NCBI RefSeq assembly: GCF_030718205.1
Contig: NZ_JAUZQF010000001.1
Coordinates: forward strand, 124,001 to 188,000
Length of the DNA: 64,000 nucleotides
Direction: 5' to 3'
DNA from: Nonomuraea turcica
GTDB taxonomy: Bacteria; Actinomycetota; Actinomycetes; Streptosporangiales; Streptosporangiaceae
The first letter of the stretch is position 1. The number at the start of each line of letters is the position of its first letter. This document shows, piece by piece, positions 46,616 to 55,395 of the stretch. The notes beneath the pieces are model-generated. The model had not been told where the DNA came from, did no database searches, and saw only the letters and a list, made by a program, of their open reading frames with translations. The position numbers and the translations under genes are program-made.

Positions 46616-47664
46616 CAGGAGGTGACCTCTTTCCCCGCTGGTGCGATCAGATAGCCGGCCGCTGCTAGTTCGTGCATATGTCTGTAGGACGCCGTCAGAA
46701 CATATTCGACGGGGATGTCGCAAGCCCCGGCGACCATTCCCACAGCTTCTTGCCAGGGCCGCCCTTCACACAGTCGGGTAATGATCAACCCGGCCGTCCC
46801 GGCAACCTGCGCGATCGACTTCCTGCCCAGCACCAGGTGGAGGGCGCCTCCGTCGACGACCACCGCCACCTCGGGATTCAGGTCCCATCTCTGCCCCGTG
46901 AACTCCTGCAGCACACCAGCGGATACGACCACGCGCTCACGCAGCCACTTCCGGACGATCGCGAAGTCATCGGGTAGAGCGGACGCTCCGTAGAGACAGT
47001 CGCGGTATGTCGCGGTGCCGGTCCCGAAGAGCCGAGCGGCCTTGACCGTTGCCCACTTCAGGGAGGGATAGCCCTCTCCTGCTGCGGCCAGCACGCTTGT
47101 GGAGCGCCAGAGCGCCGCCTCTCGCAAGGAGACCAGTGCGCGGTCGCCCCGGCCGAGCGCATGCTCGACATCGGAACGGGCGAGATACTCGTAGGCGCGC
47201 GCCAGGGACCACTCAGCGAGCACCTGGCACGAGCGACCCTTCGAGCACCTGTCCAGAACAGTCGCCACCTCATCCGATACCGTGAGCCGAGCCGCGATGG
47301 CGAGACGGTAGTAGCGGTCGATGTCGCGCAGGGTGAACCGTGAGGGCGAATGACCTGCCGACGAGGGGTCGAACCGCGCGGCGAGCTGCTCGATGGCACC
47401 GATGTTCAGGTACTCGCAGTCGACGTACCGAGAGCCCCTGATACCGATGGAGACCGGCCTGGAAGCAGATCCCGGAGACCCCTGAATGATGTACAGGTCG
47501 ATGTCGGAGTTGGCGTTGCCGATGCCTTCGATCAACGATCCCGTGGCCACACATGAGGCGTCTTCCGGCACCCTCTCCACGAACTGGGTGATCTCCTGTG
47601 CCACGCTATCCGGCAGATTCGCGGGAAGCAGGTGCGCCCAAGGGGGAACTGCGGTCCTGGTCAA
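46615..47664 (-). CDS. Nucleotidyltransferase with C-terminal PqqD-like domain
   Basis: 349 residues from a TTG at 47664 (TTGA overlap with the acyl-AMP ligase stop, GAGGA upstream). Residues 40-60, ATGSLIEGIGNANSDIDLYII, match the pol-beta-type nucleotidyltransferase GS...DxD motif (D54, D56). The middle is helical. The last 75 residues (IAQVAGTAGLIITRLCEGRPWQEAVG to LAAAGYLIAP) follow the PqqD/RRE pattern used to bind peptide precursors. A nucleotidyltransferase also occurs in some lasso-peptide clusters. It may adenylylate the peptide or an intermediate. The RRE assignment is by pattern only. Confidence 0.7.
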   Translation of the reverse strand: MTRTAVPPWAHLLPANLPDSVAQEITQFVERVPEDASCVATGSLIEGIGNANSDIDLYIIQGSPGSASRPVSIGIRGSRYVDCEYLNIGAIEQLAARFDPSSAGHSPSRFTLRDIDRYYRLAIAARLTVSDEVATVLDRCSKGRSCQVLAEWSLARAYEYLARSDVEHALGRGDRALVSLREAALWRSTSVLAAAGEGYPSLKWATVKAARLFGTGTATYRDCLYGASALPDDFAIVRKWLRERVVVSAGVLQEFTGQRWDLNPEVAVVVDGGALHLVLGRKSIAQVAGTAGLIITRLCEGRPWQEAVGMVAGACDIPVEYVLTASYRHMHELAAAGYLIAPAGKEVTS

Positions 47665-49388
47665 TGGTGTCCTCGCTGGTATCTGTAGACGGGTTTCACC
47701 GTGTTGTCTTCGAACATGACCCGGCACCGTTCCCGTTGGATCTTGCCGCTGGTGGTGACCGGGAGAGTCCCCGCCAGGACAAGCAAGACGCAGTGCGCCG
47801 AGATGCCGGCATCGTGACCGAGCGCAGCAATGATCGATCTGACGATCTCCGCGCCGGTGTGCTCGTCAAGTTCGTCCGCGTCGCTGCATTCCGCCATGAC
47901 CACCGGTGCGGGCGACGGCCACTGTTCGAGCCGGCCGAGGAATACCGCTGTCCGCCCTGCCCTGAGCCGTGGATGGGCGGCACCGGCCGCGACCTCGAGT
48001 TCCACGCTGTAGAAATTCTGTCCCGCGACCTGGAAGCGTTCCTTCGCCCGCCCGATGAGGTAGAGCTCGGACTCATGCCAGAAACCCATGTCTCCCGTAC
48101 GGTGGCCGGGGGTTCTGTCGATCTCGTGCGCGCCATCCGCTGACGGCCGCACCTGAGGGCCGGCGATCCAGATCTCTCCCACCCTGTCGGCAGCCAGTGG
48201 GCGGCCGGTGTCGGGATCGATGACCTCCACCCGGGTTCCCTGAAGCGGCCGCCCACAGGACGTCACCTCGGTGGCACCCTCGGTGCTCTGCACGGGGACC
48301 ACATGACCTTGACGTAAACGCTCGGCGGAGACCCACAGTGTCCTGAACGATTCACCGGGGCGGCACGTTGTGACGGTCAATGTCGCTTCCGCCAGGCCGT
48401 AAGAGGGCTTGAACGCCCGGCGGTCGAAGCCCGCGGGCTGGAAGCGGTCGGTGAACGCGCGCATGGTGCTGCCGCGCACCGGCTCACCTGCCGAACGGGC
48501 GACTCTCAACGGACTGAGGTCAAACGGCCGGACGTCGCTCACCTTTCTCGCGCAGAGCGCATAGCCGAAATCAGGCGCGGATGTGTGGGTGGCGCGCCAT
48601 CGCGTCATGGCCTGTGGCCAGAGTGCGGGATCTTTAACAAAATCAAAGGGGTCCAACAGAACTGAGACGTGACCTGACCACAAGGGGCGAAGCACGCTGG
48701 TTACCAGGCCCATGTCGTGATAGAGCGGAACCCAGTTGACAGAAACGTTGTCCGAACTGTCTTCGTACGCTTCTGCGGCCTGCGCGAGCTGGGCCAGTAC
48801 ATGCTCATGCCGGAGCGCAACGGGCTTGGGCGCCGCGATTGAGCCGGAGGTGTACTGAACATATGCCGTGGAGCGCTCGACGTGGTCGGCTGGGAGGAGG
48901 GTCCTCCCCTGCTCGCCCAGCAGAGCATCGACCAGCAGGACCGGCCGGTCAAAGAATGGAATCGCCGACATCTCAGGTTCGTCGGTCAGCAGCGCGGCCG
49001 GGTTCGATGCCGTGAGAATGCTGAGCAGGCGCTGGTGATGCCCTCGGTGCGCATACGGCCGGCTCGGTGCCGGCACCGGCACCATTCCGGCCTGGATGAC
49101 CGCGAAGAATCCGGTGATGAAGCGCAGCGGGTCGCGGATCACCAGGCAGACGAGTCGGTCTTCGTCCGGGGCGTCTTCCGGTGGTTCGACGAGTCTCTGC
49201 AGACACGCACCGGCCACCGGCACGAGCTGGGATAAGTGCGCTCCCGTCAATTCGCGAGTGCTTCCGTTGGTGTGGGGGTGAACATAGCGCAGTCGCTCCA
49301 CTGCTTCTCCTCTCGTGAGGAGGCGCAGGAGGGACGAGGTCGAGTCCTGTTGTCCGGCTGTGGGAACATCAGTTGTCAACGGTGGCAA
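47661..49388 (-). CDS. Fatty-acyl-AMP ligase (FAAL-type adenylating enzyme)
   Basis: 575 residues (TTG at 49388 chosen by frame; the start is uncertain). ANL-superfamily motifs: YVQYTSGSIAAPKPVALRHEH (P-loop-like), VNWVPLYHDMGLVTSVL (typical of FAALs), KPSYGLAEATLTV, YRTGDMG-equivalent HRTGDMGFWHESELYLIGRAKE, and the late TTSGKIQRERC Lys. FAALs activate fatty acids as adenylates and load them on a carrier protein. The carrier gene directly upstream overlaps it by 20 bp, so the pair should deliver an acyl group to the condensation domain. Confidence 0.9.
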   Translation of the reverse strand: MPPLTTDVPTAGQQDSTSSLLRLLTRGEAVERLRYVHPHTNGSTRELTGAHLSQLVPVAGACLQRLVEPPEDAPDEDRLVCLVIRDPLRFITGFFAVIQAGMVPVPAPSRPYAHRGHHQRLLSILTASNPAALLTDEPEMSAIPFFDRPVLLVDALLGEQGRTLLPADHVERSTAYVQYTSGSIAAPKPVALRHEHVLAQLAQAAEAYEDSSDNVSVNWVPLYHDMGLVTSVLRPLWSGHVSVLLDPFDFVKDPALWPQAMTRWRATHTSAPDFGYALCARKVSDVRPFDLSPLRVARSAGEPVRGSTMRAFTDRFQPAGFDRRAFKPSYGLAEATLTVTTCRPGESFRTLWVSAERLRQGHVVPVQSTEGATEVTSCGRPLQGTRVEVIDPDTGRPLAADRVGEIWIAGPQVRPSADGAHEIDRTPGHRTGDMGFWHESELYLIGRAKERFQVAGQNFYSVELEVAAGAAHPRLRAGRTAVFLGRLEQWPSPAPVVMAECSDADELDEHTGAEIVRSIIAALGHDAGISAHCVLLVLAGTLPVTTSGKIQRERCRVMFEDNTVKPVYRYQRGHH

Positions 49389-49587
49389 GCATTTCTGCGA
49401 AGGTCTGGCTCTGGATAACGGTTTCCATGCCGACGTTCCGGCCGAGTTCCGCGGTCAGCATCTCGGCCATCTCGACGGCGTCGAGCGAGTCGCCGCCCAC
49501 TCCGAAGAAGTCGTCATGAGGATGGATCCGGTCCAATCCCATGATGGCGGCGCATTTGTTGAGCAATTCCAGTTGACGCTCGTTCAT
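49369..49587 (-). CDS. Acyl/peptidyl carrier protein
   Basis: 72 residues from the ATG at 49587. HDDFFGVGGDSLDAVEMAEML is the phosphopantetheine attachment motif, with Ser34 as the attachment site; the surrounding four-helix pattern is normal for a free-standing carrier. It is encoded between the condensation-domain gene (74-bp overlap) and the FAAL gene (20-bp overlap), so it most likely carries the acyl group activated by the FAAL. Confidence 0.9.
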   Translation of the reverse strand: MNERQLELLNKCAAIMGLDRIHPHDDFFGVGGDSLDAVEMAEMLTAELGRNVGMETVIQSQTFAEMLATVDN

Positions 49588-50866
49588 CAATGAAGCGGCC
49601 TTCTATCGGTCGGGTACGCCAGTTTTTTTGGAGGGAGGCGGCCGCTGCCGAGACGATTATTCGTTCCGCTCGGCGCAGGCAGGATTCCAGTTGATCCGGG
49701 GAGAGTATCGCGGTGTCCGCGAGCAGACTTATGCCAGAACCGAGAAAAGCGTTGGCGAACAGGAGTATTTTCTCGTGCTCGAACTTCTCGATCCATTGAA
49801 ACTGTTTCGTATTCGTCGACGTCGGGGTACGTGGACGGGCGACGGCATTGTATGTCATCGCTTGATAGTGGACGCCGCCCGGCAGGATACTCGTCGCGAC
49901 ATCCGGATCGTATTCGCCGTGCCGGTACGCCTGCATTATTGTTCGATGTACGCGTCCGGCGAACTCAAGGAACTCGGACGGCGCCACGTCGACCACGACC
50001 GGAACATTCTGGCAGAGGTAGGTGACCGATCTCTTGACCTCCGGTCTGAATCTGTTGCTGGATCTGATCCACAGCGGAAAGCGGGTGTATCGCATTTCAT
50101 TGCTGAGTGGCTCGAGCAGGGCGGCGAGGATTATCGCAGACTCGCTCATGCGTGCGTATTTCGCCAAGGCCCGCGAAGCTTCGTACATCTCTCCGGAGAG
50201 GTAGCGACCGTGCCAGAAGCGCGGCGACGCCGGTGTTCTCGGCTGGATGTCAAAGGGTGGATCGGGGGCCTGCGTCATCACTTCACGCCAGTAGGCGTAC
50301 GTCTCCTGGTATCGCTGGTCGGCGCTCGCCGCCTGCTGGGCGTGCGCGATGTCCAACGGTTGCGCCGTAGGCTCTTCCAGAAGTGTGCGATGATCGCTTG
50401 ATTCGGACAGTAAAATCTTCAGTTCGGCGCGTAGAATTCGGTTCGAATAGGCGTCTGTTGCCATATGGGAAAGGCATAGGTTCACGCGATCGACTAGCCT
50501 TCCTCGCAGACCCAGAGCGAGACGCAGCGGCAGTTGATTCGCCACGTCGAAGCGCTCTCCCAGGTCCGGTGACTCCTGGTCGTACAGATGAGCCGAGACC
50601 TCGCCGCCCCCTCGCACCTTCTGCACCGGCACTCCGTCCGGACCCAGCGGATAGGTGGTCCGCAGAGATTCGTGACGACGCAGGATCGTCCGGAGTGCCG
50701 CCGAAACTCGTTCCATCGACACGGGCTGTGGCAAGACGAGGTGGATGAGCTGGTTCAAGTGCTGATCATTCGACGCCAGCCGCTGAATGTTGTTCCACAT
50801 GGACTTCTGTGACCAGGACAGTGGTCCGCTTCTGTCATCCGAGCCGTCGAACGCGATTACCTGCAT
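49514..50866 (-). CDS. Stand-alone NRPS condensation-domain protein with altered HHxxxDG motif
   Basis: 450 residues, about one C domain long. PLSWSQKSMW is the C1-type start, MERVSAALRTILRRHESLRTTY core C2, and VNLCLSHMATDAYS holds the catalytic motif. Here HHxxxDG reads SHMATDA, so the first His is Ser and the Gly is Ala, while the second His (H134) and the Asp (D138) are kept. YLCQNVPVVVDV is the later conserved block. It could acylate a peptide or amine with the carrier-bound acyl group. The gene is visibly less GC-rich than its neighbours. Confidence 0.85.
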   Translation of the reverse strand: MQVIAFDGSDDRSGPLSWSQKSMWNNIQRLASNDQHLNQLIHLVLPQPVSMERVSAALRTILRRHESLRTTYPLGPDGVPVQKVRGGGEVSAHLYDQESPDLGERFDVANQLPLRLALGLRGRLVDRVNLCLSHMATDAYSNRILRAELKILLSESSDHRTLLEEPTAQPLDIAHAQQAASADQRYQETYAYWREVMTQAPDPPFDIQPRTPASPRFWHGRYLSGEMYEASRALAKYARMSESAIILAALLEPLSNEMRYTRFPLWIRSSNRFRPEVKRSVTYLCQNVPVVVDVAPSEFLEFAGRVHRTIMQAYRHGEYDPDVATSILPGGVHYQAMTYNAVARPRTPTSTNTKQFQWIEKFEHEKILLFANAFLGSGISLLADTAILSPDQLESCLRRAERIIVSAAAASLQKNWRTRPIEGRFIDERASTGIAQQMRRHHGIGPDPSS

Positions 50867-50869
50867 AGA

Positions 50870-52651
50870 TCAATCCTGATTGGCATAGGCGTGGGCCTGG
50901 GCGGTGTAGAGCTTGGCGTAAAGCCCGTCGGCGTCGAGCAGGTCGGTGTGGCTGCCTTGCTCGAGGACGCGCCCGCCATCGATGACCACGATGTGGTCAG
51001 CCATGTTCACCGTGGAGAACCGGTGCGACACGATCACAGTGACCGCGCCGTGCGCGGCGGCGTCCCGGGCCTGGGCGGTGAAGGTCTCGAAGAGTTCGTG
51101 TTCGGCCTGCGGGTCGAGGGCCGAGGTGGGCTCGTCCAGGATCAGCAGCAAGGGCCGCTTCCGCATGATGCCCCGCGCGAGAGCGAGTTTCTGCCACTGA
51201 CCGTAGGAAAGGTCCACCCCCTGGAAAAGGGTGCCGAGCTGGGCGTCGAGCCCTTCGGGGAGGTTGTCGACCACCGGCCGGGCACCGGCGCGGCTGACAG
51301 CGTCGACGATGGCGCCGGTGTCGTCCAGCCGGGGCAGGTCGCCGACCCCCACGTTCTCGCGGACCAGGAACTGGAGCCTCGCGAAGTCCTGGAAGACGCC
51401 GGCGCAGCGGTCGGCCCATCGCCGCGGGCCGATGTCCGTCAGCGGCACGCCGTCCGCGGTGATGGTGCCCGCCTCGGGGCGGTACAGTCCAGTCAGCAGT
51501 TTGATCATGGTGGTCTTGCCGGCGCCGTTGAGGCCGACGAAGGCGACGGTGCTGCCCGCCAGGAGGTCCAGGTCGATCCCGTCCAGCACACGGGTCGACG
51601 TACCTGGATAGGAGAAGGTGATCCCGCGCAGGCTGATCCCGGTGACCAGCCGCTCAGGGGCAGCTCTACCGACCATGGACCGTGCCTTGCTGTACTCCTT
51701 GAGCCACAGGTAGTGGTCGGTGACGTGACCGGCGTCGGTCACGGTCGAGAAGCCGACGACGATGCGCTCGATCTGCCCGCTGAGGGCGGTGGCGAGAGTG
51801 GTGAGCAGCACGACGTCCCCGATGCTCGCCCGGCCCTCGGTGTACAGGCTCAGCGTGAAGGCGAGGGCCGTGCCGAGCGCGGCGAGCAGCACAAGCCAGC
51901 CGATGGCCTCATAACCGGTGGCGACCGCGCGAGCGCGGGTGAGTTGCCGGGTAGTGTCGTCCCACAACTGGCTGGCGCGAAGGGACAGGTGGGGGCCGCT
52001 GCCCGCGATCCGCAGTTCCTTCGCCGGATCGGGACGCAGGCACAGCTCGTGCAGAGAGCGTTCGTGGCGTTCGCTCTCCCCGGTGCGGTCGCGCACCAGC
52101 CGCCGATGCCTGTTGCCGCGGTTGGTGAGCAGCAGCAGAGGTACAGCGAAGGCCGTCAGCAGCGGCAGCGCGGGATGTACCCCGGTCAGTAACCAGACGC
52201 TTGCCCCCAGGCTGAGCAGGGCTCCGACGAAGGAGGCGGCCGACCATACCGAGGCGGCCAGCGCCATCGTGCCACGGCGCAGGTTGGTGACCCGATCCAG
52301 GAAGTCCGGCCGCTCGAGGTGTTCCAGGGTGGGGATGCCGGCGGCGAGAGTGAGCACCTCGAGGTCGAGCTCGCGGGCCACCCGCACGATCTGATCCTGC
52401 CGCACTTCACCCTGGATACGTGCCATCAAGAAGGTGCCCGCGTGGGCCGGCACCCCCAAAGCGGCCGCGACCACGATGGCGGTGGTCGTCCCAGAGCTCG
52501 CACCGTCGATGAGCAGACGCTGGGCGGCCGCGGTGAGGGCGACCGCTCCCGACATCAGCGCGATCAGCACGATGTTGACGACGGTGACCGCTGGGGCGAC
52601 CCGCCAGGACAGCCCGAACATGTGGCGGTAGACGACCGCTCGGTCTTTCAC
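50870..52651 (-). CDS. ABC exporter subunit (fused permease-ATPase) 1
   Basis: 593 residues. An N-terminal six-helix exporter domain (VVNIVLIALMSGAVALTAAAQRLLID onward) and a C-terminal ATPase: FVGLNGAGKTTMIKLL (Walker A), DLSYGQWQKLALARGI (signature, S-Y-G-Q in place of SGGQ), LLLILDEPTSALD (Walker B) and a switch His in VIVSHRFSTV. It is translationally coupled to the next exporter (4-bp overlap), so the two probably form a heterodimer that exports the cluster product or provides self-resistance. Confidence 0.93.
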   Translation of the reverse strand: MKDRAVVYRHMFGLSWRVAPAVTVVNIVLIALMSGAVALTAAAQRLLIDGASSGTTTAIVVAAALGVPAHAGTFLMARIQGEVRQDQIVRVARELDLEVLTLAAGIPTLEHLERPDFLDRVTNLRRGTMALAASVWSAASFVGALLSLGASVWLLTGVHPALPLLTAFAVPLLLLTNRGNRHRRLVRDRTGESERHERSLHELCLRPDPAKELRIAGSGPHLSLRASQLWDDTTRQLTRARAVATGYEAIGWLVLLAALGTALAFTLSLYTEGRASIGDVVLLTTLATALSGQIERIVVGFSTVTDAGHVTDHYLWLKEYSKARSMVGRAAPERLVTGISLRGITFSYPGTSTRVLDGIDLDLLAGSTVAFVGLNGAGKTTMIKLLTGLYRPEAGTITADGVPLTDIGPRRWADRCAGVFQDFARLQFLVRENVGVGDLPRLDDTGAIVDAVSRAGARPVVDNLPEGLDAQLGTLFQGVDLSYGQWQKLALARGIMRKRPLLLILDEPTSALDPQAEHELFETFTAQARDAAAHGAVTVIVSHRFSTVNMADHIVVIDGGRVLEQGSHTDLLDADGLYAKLYTAQAHAYANQD

Positions 52652-54501
52652 GGGGCGGCCTCTTCGAATCGGGAAGCCTGCAGCCGCCAGAGCCGTGCGT
52701 ACGTGCCGGTGCCATGGGCGAGCAGTGCCTCGTGGGAGCCGGACTCGGTGATACGGCCGCCCTCCAGGACAACGATGCGGTCAGCGTTCCGGATCGTGGA
52801 CAGCCGGTGCGAGATCAACACGACGGACACCCCGTCGGCCCTGGCCACGGAGACCACCTTCTCGAAGAACTCGATCTCCGCACTGACATCCATGCCGGCC
52901 GTAGGCTCGTCCAGAATGATCAGATCGCGGCCATGTGCGGTGGCATACAACGTACGAGCGATGGCCAGCTTCTGCCACTGCCCGCCGGACAGGTCCCGGC
53001 CACCGCTGCCGGTACGCCACAGCTGGGTGTCCAGACCATCCGGCAAACCCGCCCAGTCGGCGCCGGCCCGGCGGGCTGCCTCGCGGACCGCGGTGTCGTC
53101 AGCCGGGTGCTCAGGGGCGCCGAGGATGACGTTGTCCCGAACGGTCGCCGGATAACGCAGGAAATCCTGGTAAACCACGCTGAGCCGCCGCCGCCAGGCT
53201 TCGACATCGCAGATCGTCAGATCGTGCCCGTCCACGAGGATCCGGCCCGCTGTCGGTTCGTAGAGACCGGCCAACAGTTTGGTGAGCGTGGTCTTGCCTG
53301 CGCCGTTGACGCCGACGATGGCCACGACCTCCCCCGGGCTGATCGTGAAATCGAGACCGTGCAGAATGGGCCGCTCGCTTCGCGGATAACGGAATTCGAC
53401 CTGGTCGAAACAGATCGCAGGAGTCTTGATCGTGGCAAGCTTCGCCGCTCCGGAGTCATGCCGTATGCCGTACCGGGAAGTAAGCCGGTCCACGGCCTCC
53501 ACCGCGCCCTTGCCGTACTCGATGTCAAACGTCTCCCTCCCGACAAAGGTGATCTCGAAGATGCCGAAGGCCGCCACCAGGCAGGTGGCCAGCGTCGCCA
53601 CGCTGATTGTCCCGCTTGCCGCGGCGATGCCGGGCACCAGAAACGCGCCCGCGGCGCACATCACCGACAGCAGCACTGCCAGCCCCTGGCGGCGCAGGAT
53701 GCTGCGGCGCAACGCCCACATCGGCGAGCGAAGCTCCCAATGCGCGCTGGCCCGGCGCATGACCAGCCAGTCGGCCAGGCCGAACAGCCGGATTTCCTTG
53801 GCCGCCTCGAGCCCAGCGGCCAACTCGTCGAGGTAATCCAGCCGCCGTTGGCCACCGCTCAACTGGTCGCCGAAAGCAACGAAGAAGGTCCACTGGCGAC
53901 GCTGCAGCGCCCGGCTGAGCAATGAAGCCGCGAACAAGAAAAGCGCCAGCCGGGGAAACCACACGGCGATCAGCAGAGCGGAACCGCCCGCGGCGAGCAC
54001 CCGCCCGCTCAGCAGCACGCTGGAGTAGGCGGCGGTGCCGGCCGAGCGCACCCACCCGCCCTCACCGATCTCGCTGGCGCGCAGGGCGTCGTCCTGGAAA
54101 TCGGCCTCCTCCAGGTGGGCGATGGTGCTCGGGCCGAGCGCGGTACGGCGGAGGACAGCCCGCAGAGCACCATCGATCCGGCGGGTCGCGGCTGTCATCA
54201 CCAAGTCACCAAGCGGCCGCGCCAGACGGCTGAGGAGCAACACGCCAAGCAGCCCGGCCAGCACCCACGCGACGTTCTCACCTCGTACGGCTCCCGACAC
54301 CAGCGCACCGATCAGCAATGCGAGGGCGGGACCGCTGAGGACGATGAGCACCACCAGCACCAGCAGACCGGCCAGCGAGCCATAACCGGCCAAGGGGAGA
54401 AGCCGCATCAGCCTGACCCGCTCGTCGATCAACCTGCGAAATGCGGAAGGACGCAGCGCGCCGGCATCGAACCGAGGGTCAGGGATATCGCTCGTCATCA
54501 T
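52648..54501 (-). CDS. ABC exporter subunit (fused permease-ATPase) 2
   Basis: 617 residues from the ATG at 54501 (a second ATG follows at 54498). Membrane domain with six helices (SLAGLLVLVVLIVLSGPALALLIGALV first) and ATPase motifs IVGVNGAGKTTLTKLL, DLSGGQWQKLAIARTLY, LIILDEPTAGMD and VVLISHRLSTI. It pairs with the 50870-52651 subunit. It follows the methyltransferase by 90 bp, a gap that could hold a short peptide gene (see 54479-54562). Confidence 0.93.
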   Translation of the reverse strand: MMTSDIPDPRFDAGALRPSAFRRLIDERVRLMRLLPLAGYGSLAGLLVLVVLIVLSGPALALLIGALVSGAVRGENVAWVLAGLLGVLLLSRLARPLGDLVMTAATRRIDGALRAVLRRTALGPSTIAHLEEADFQDDALRASEIGEGGWVRSAGTAAYSSVLLSGRVLAAGGSALLIAVWFPRLALFLFAASLLSRALQRRQWTFFVAFGDQLSGGQRRLDYLDELAAGLEAAKEIRLFGLADWLVMRRASAHWELRSPMWALRRSILRRQGLAVLLSVMCAAGAFLVPGIAAASGTISVATLATCLVAAFGIFEITFVGRETFDIEYGKGAVEAVDRLTSRYGIRHDSGAAKLATIKTPAICFDQVEFRYPRSERPILHGLDFTISPGEVVAIVGVNGAGKTTLTKLLAGLYEPTAGRILVDGHDLTICDVEAWRRRLSVVYQDFLRYPATVRDNVILGAPEHPADDTAVREAARRAGADWAGLPDGLDTQLWRTGSGGRDLSGGQWQKLAIARTLYATAHGRDLIILDEPTAGMDVSAEIEFFEKVVSVARADGVSVVLISHRLSTIRNADRIVVLEGGRITESGSHEALLAHGTGTYARLWRLQASRFEEAAP

Positions 54502-54562
54502 GGGGGCTGGGCTCCAAGGCCTCCTGGGCCTCACCGTCAGGCTTCACGTACTTTGCGCGCAT
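54479..54562 (-). CDS. Possible small peptide (27 residues), second precursor candidate
   Basis: An ATG at 54562 opens a 27-codon frame that ends at 54479, overlapping the exporter start. The peptide begins MRAKYVKPDGEAQEAL and ends DDERYP. YVKP fits the YxxP motif by which lasso-type leaders bind PqqD-like proteins, but the rest of the lasso leader motif is missing. The ribosome site is weak, and a frame of this length can arise by chance in GC-rich DNA. Confidence 0.25.
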   Translation of the reverse strand: MRAKYVKPDGEAQEALEPSPHDDERYP

Positions 54563-54591
54563 CTGCGTGAACGTCTCACACGCAGGGAGGA

Positions 54592-55239
54592 TCACCGTAG
54601 GCAGGCGTGCACCAGGAATTGATTGGAGGGTAACGACCAGGCTGTGGGCATCGTCCCGCCAATCGTGTGAGGACTCACGCTCACCTGGGAGAACGTCCGG
54701 TCGAGCGCGGCACGCCGGACGGGGTTGAGTTCGTCGCCGCAGCAGAAGAAGGAGAACCGGCCTCCGGGACGGAGGATCTCGGGTACGGCCTGCTCGACGA
54801 AGACCAGGAAGTCCTCATCGGCCCAGCCGGGCGGGGGAAAGGAGTCGACCATGACAGCGTCGAAGGTGCGCCTGGCGGGCAGACTGGTCTGCCAGGGGCC
54901 CTGGATGACCTCACAGGGGTGGCCGAAGGCACGCAAGATGTGCCCGGCCATGCGCGCGACGACCGGATGGAGTTCGACGCACAGGTACGTGCGCGGCGCC
55001 CGGAGGTTGATCTCCAGCGCGCAGACCCCGAGCCCGAAGCCGATTTCGAGGACGTCCCCGGCGCCGGGCGCCGGGATGAGCGCTGCCGCGTGGCGTGCCA
55101 TCAGCTCCTGTTCGGCGAAGAACATCACGTGCTCGTCATCGAAGCGCATGCCCTCGCCGTCAATGACGACCTGGGAGTCATTGAGCCAGGCGAAATACGA
55201 TTCGTGATCAGGGGTGAGCGGGTAGCTCCGGCAGTCCAA
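54592..55239 (-). CDS. Class I SAM-dependent methyltransferase
   Basis: 215 residues from a TTG at 55239. AGDVLEIGFGLGVCALEINL is the SAM-binding glycine loop, TYLCVELHPVVARMA the acidic strand, TFDAVMVDSFPPPGWADE the catalytic-side block, and LRPGGRFSFFCCGDEL the following strand. The layout is like small-molecule N-methyltransferases of the guanidinoacetate type or polyamine-synthase-like folds; Arg-side-chain methylation would be a tempting guess because the candidate precursor is Arg-rich. First gene of the leftward cluster operon. Confidence 0.85.
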   Translation of the reverse strand: MDCRSYPLTPDHESYFAWLNDSQVVIDGEGMRFDDEHVMFFAEQELMARHAAALIPAPGAGDVLEIGFGLGVCALEINLRAPRTYLCVELHPVVARMAGHILRAFGHPCEVIQGPWQTSLPARRTFDAVMVDSFPPPGWADEDFLVFVEQAVPEILRPGGRFSFFCCGDELNPVRRAALDRTFSQVSVSPHTIGGTMPTAWSLPSNQFLVHACLR

Positions 55240-55305
55240 TCAGGGCGTCCCTTCTAGGCTTCATCTGCTCGTAGGGGAGTCTTTCGCTGGATGTCGGGAG
55301 CAGCC

Positions 55306-55334
55306 CTGAGTGATCATTGAGCGCGACTTGAGCA
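55306..55334 (+). promoter_or_regulatory. Putative SARP-binding direct repeats
   Basis: Three heptamers at an exact 11-bp period: CTGAGTG (55306), TTGAGCG (55317) and TTGAGCA (55328), with 4-bp spacers. SARP proteins bind such heptamer direct repeats near -35. The site lies in the 156-bp divergent region between the methyltransferase gene and the SARP gene. A clear -10 is not visible on either side. Confidence 0.6.
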
Positions 55335-55395
55335 AGCCCCGGCATCGACGCGCACATACCCGGTGCATACCGCGCCATGGAAAACTCCTGCGCCT

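Noticed and set aside
46052..47664. MNT-HEPN toxin-antitoxin pair
   Set aside because: The gene order fits, but the helical partner lacks the RxxxxH HEPN motif and both genes are coupled to the FAAL gene in the biosynthetic operon.
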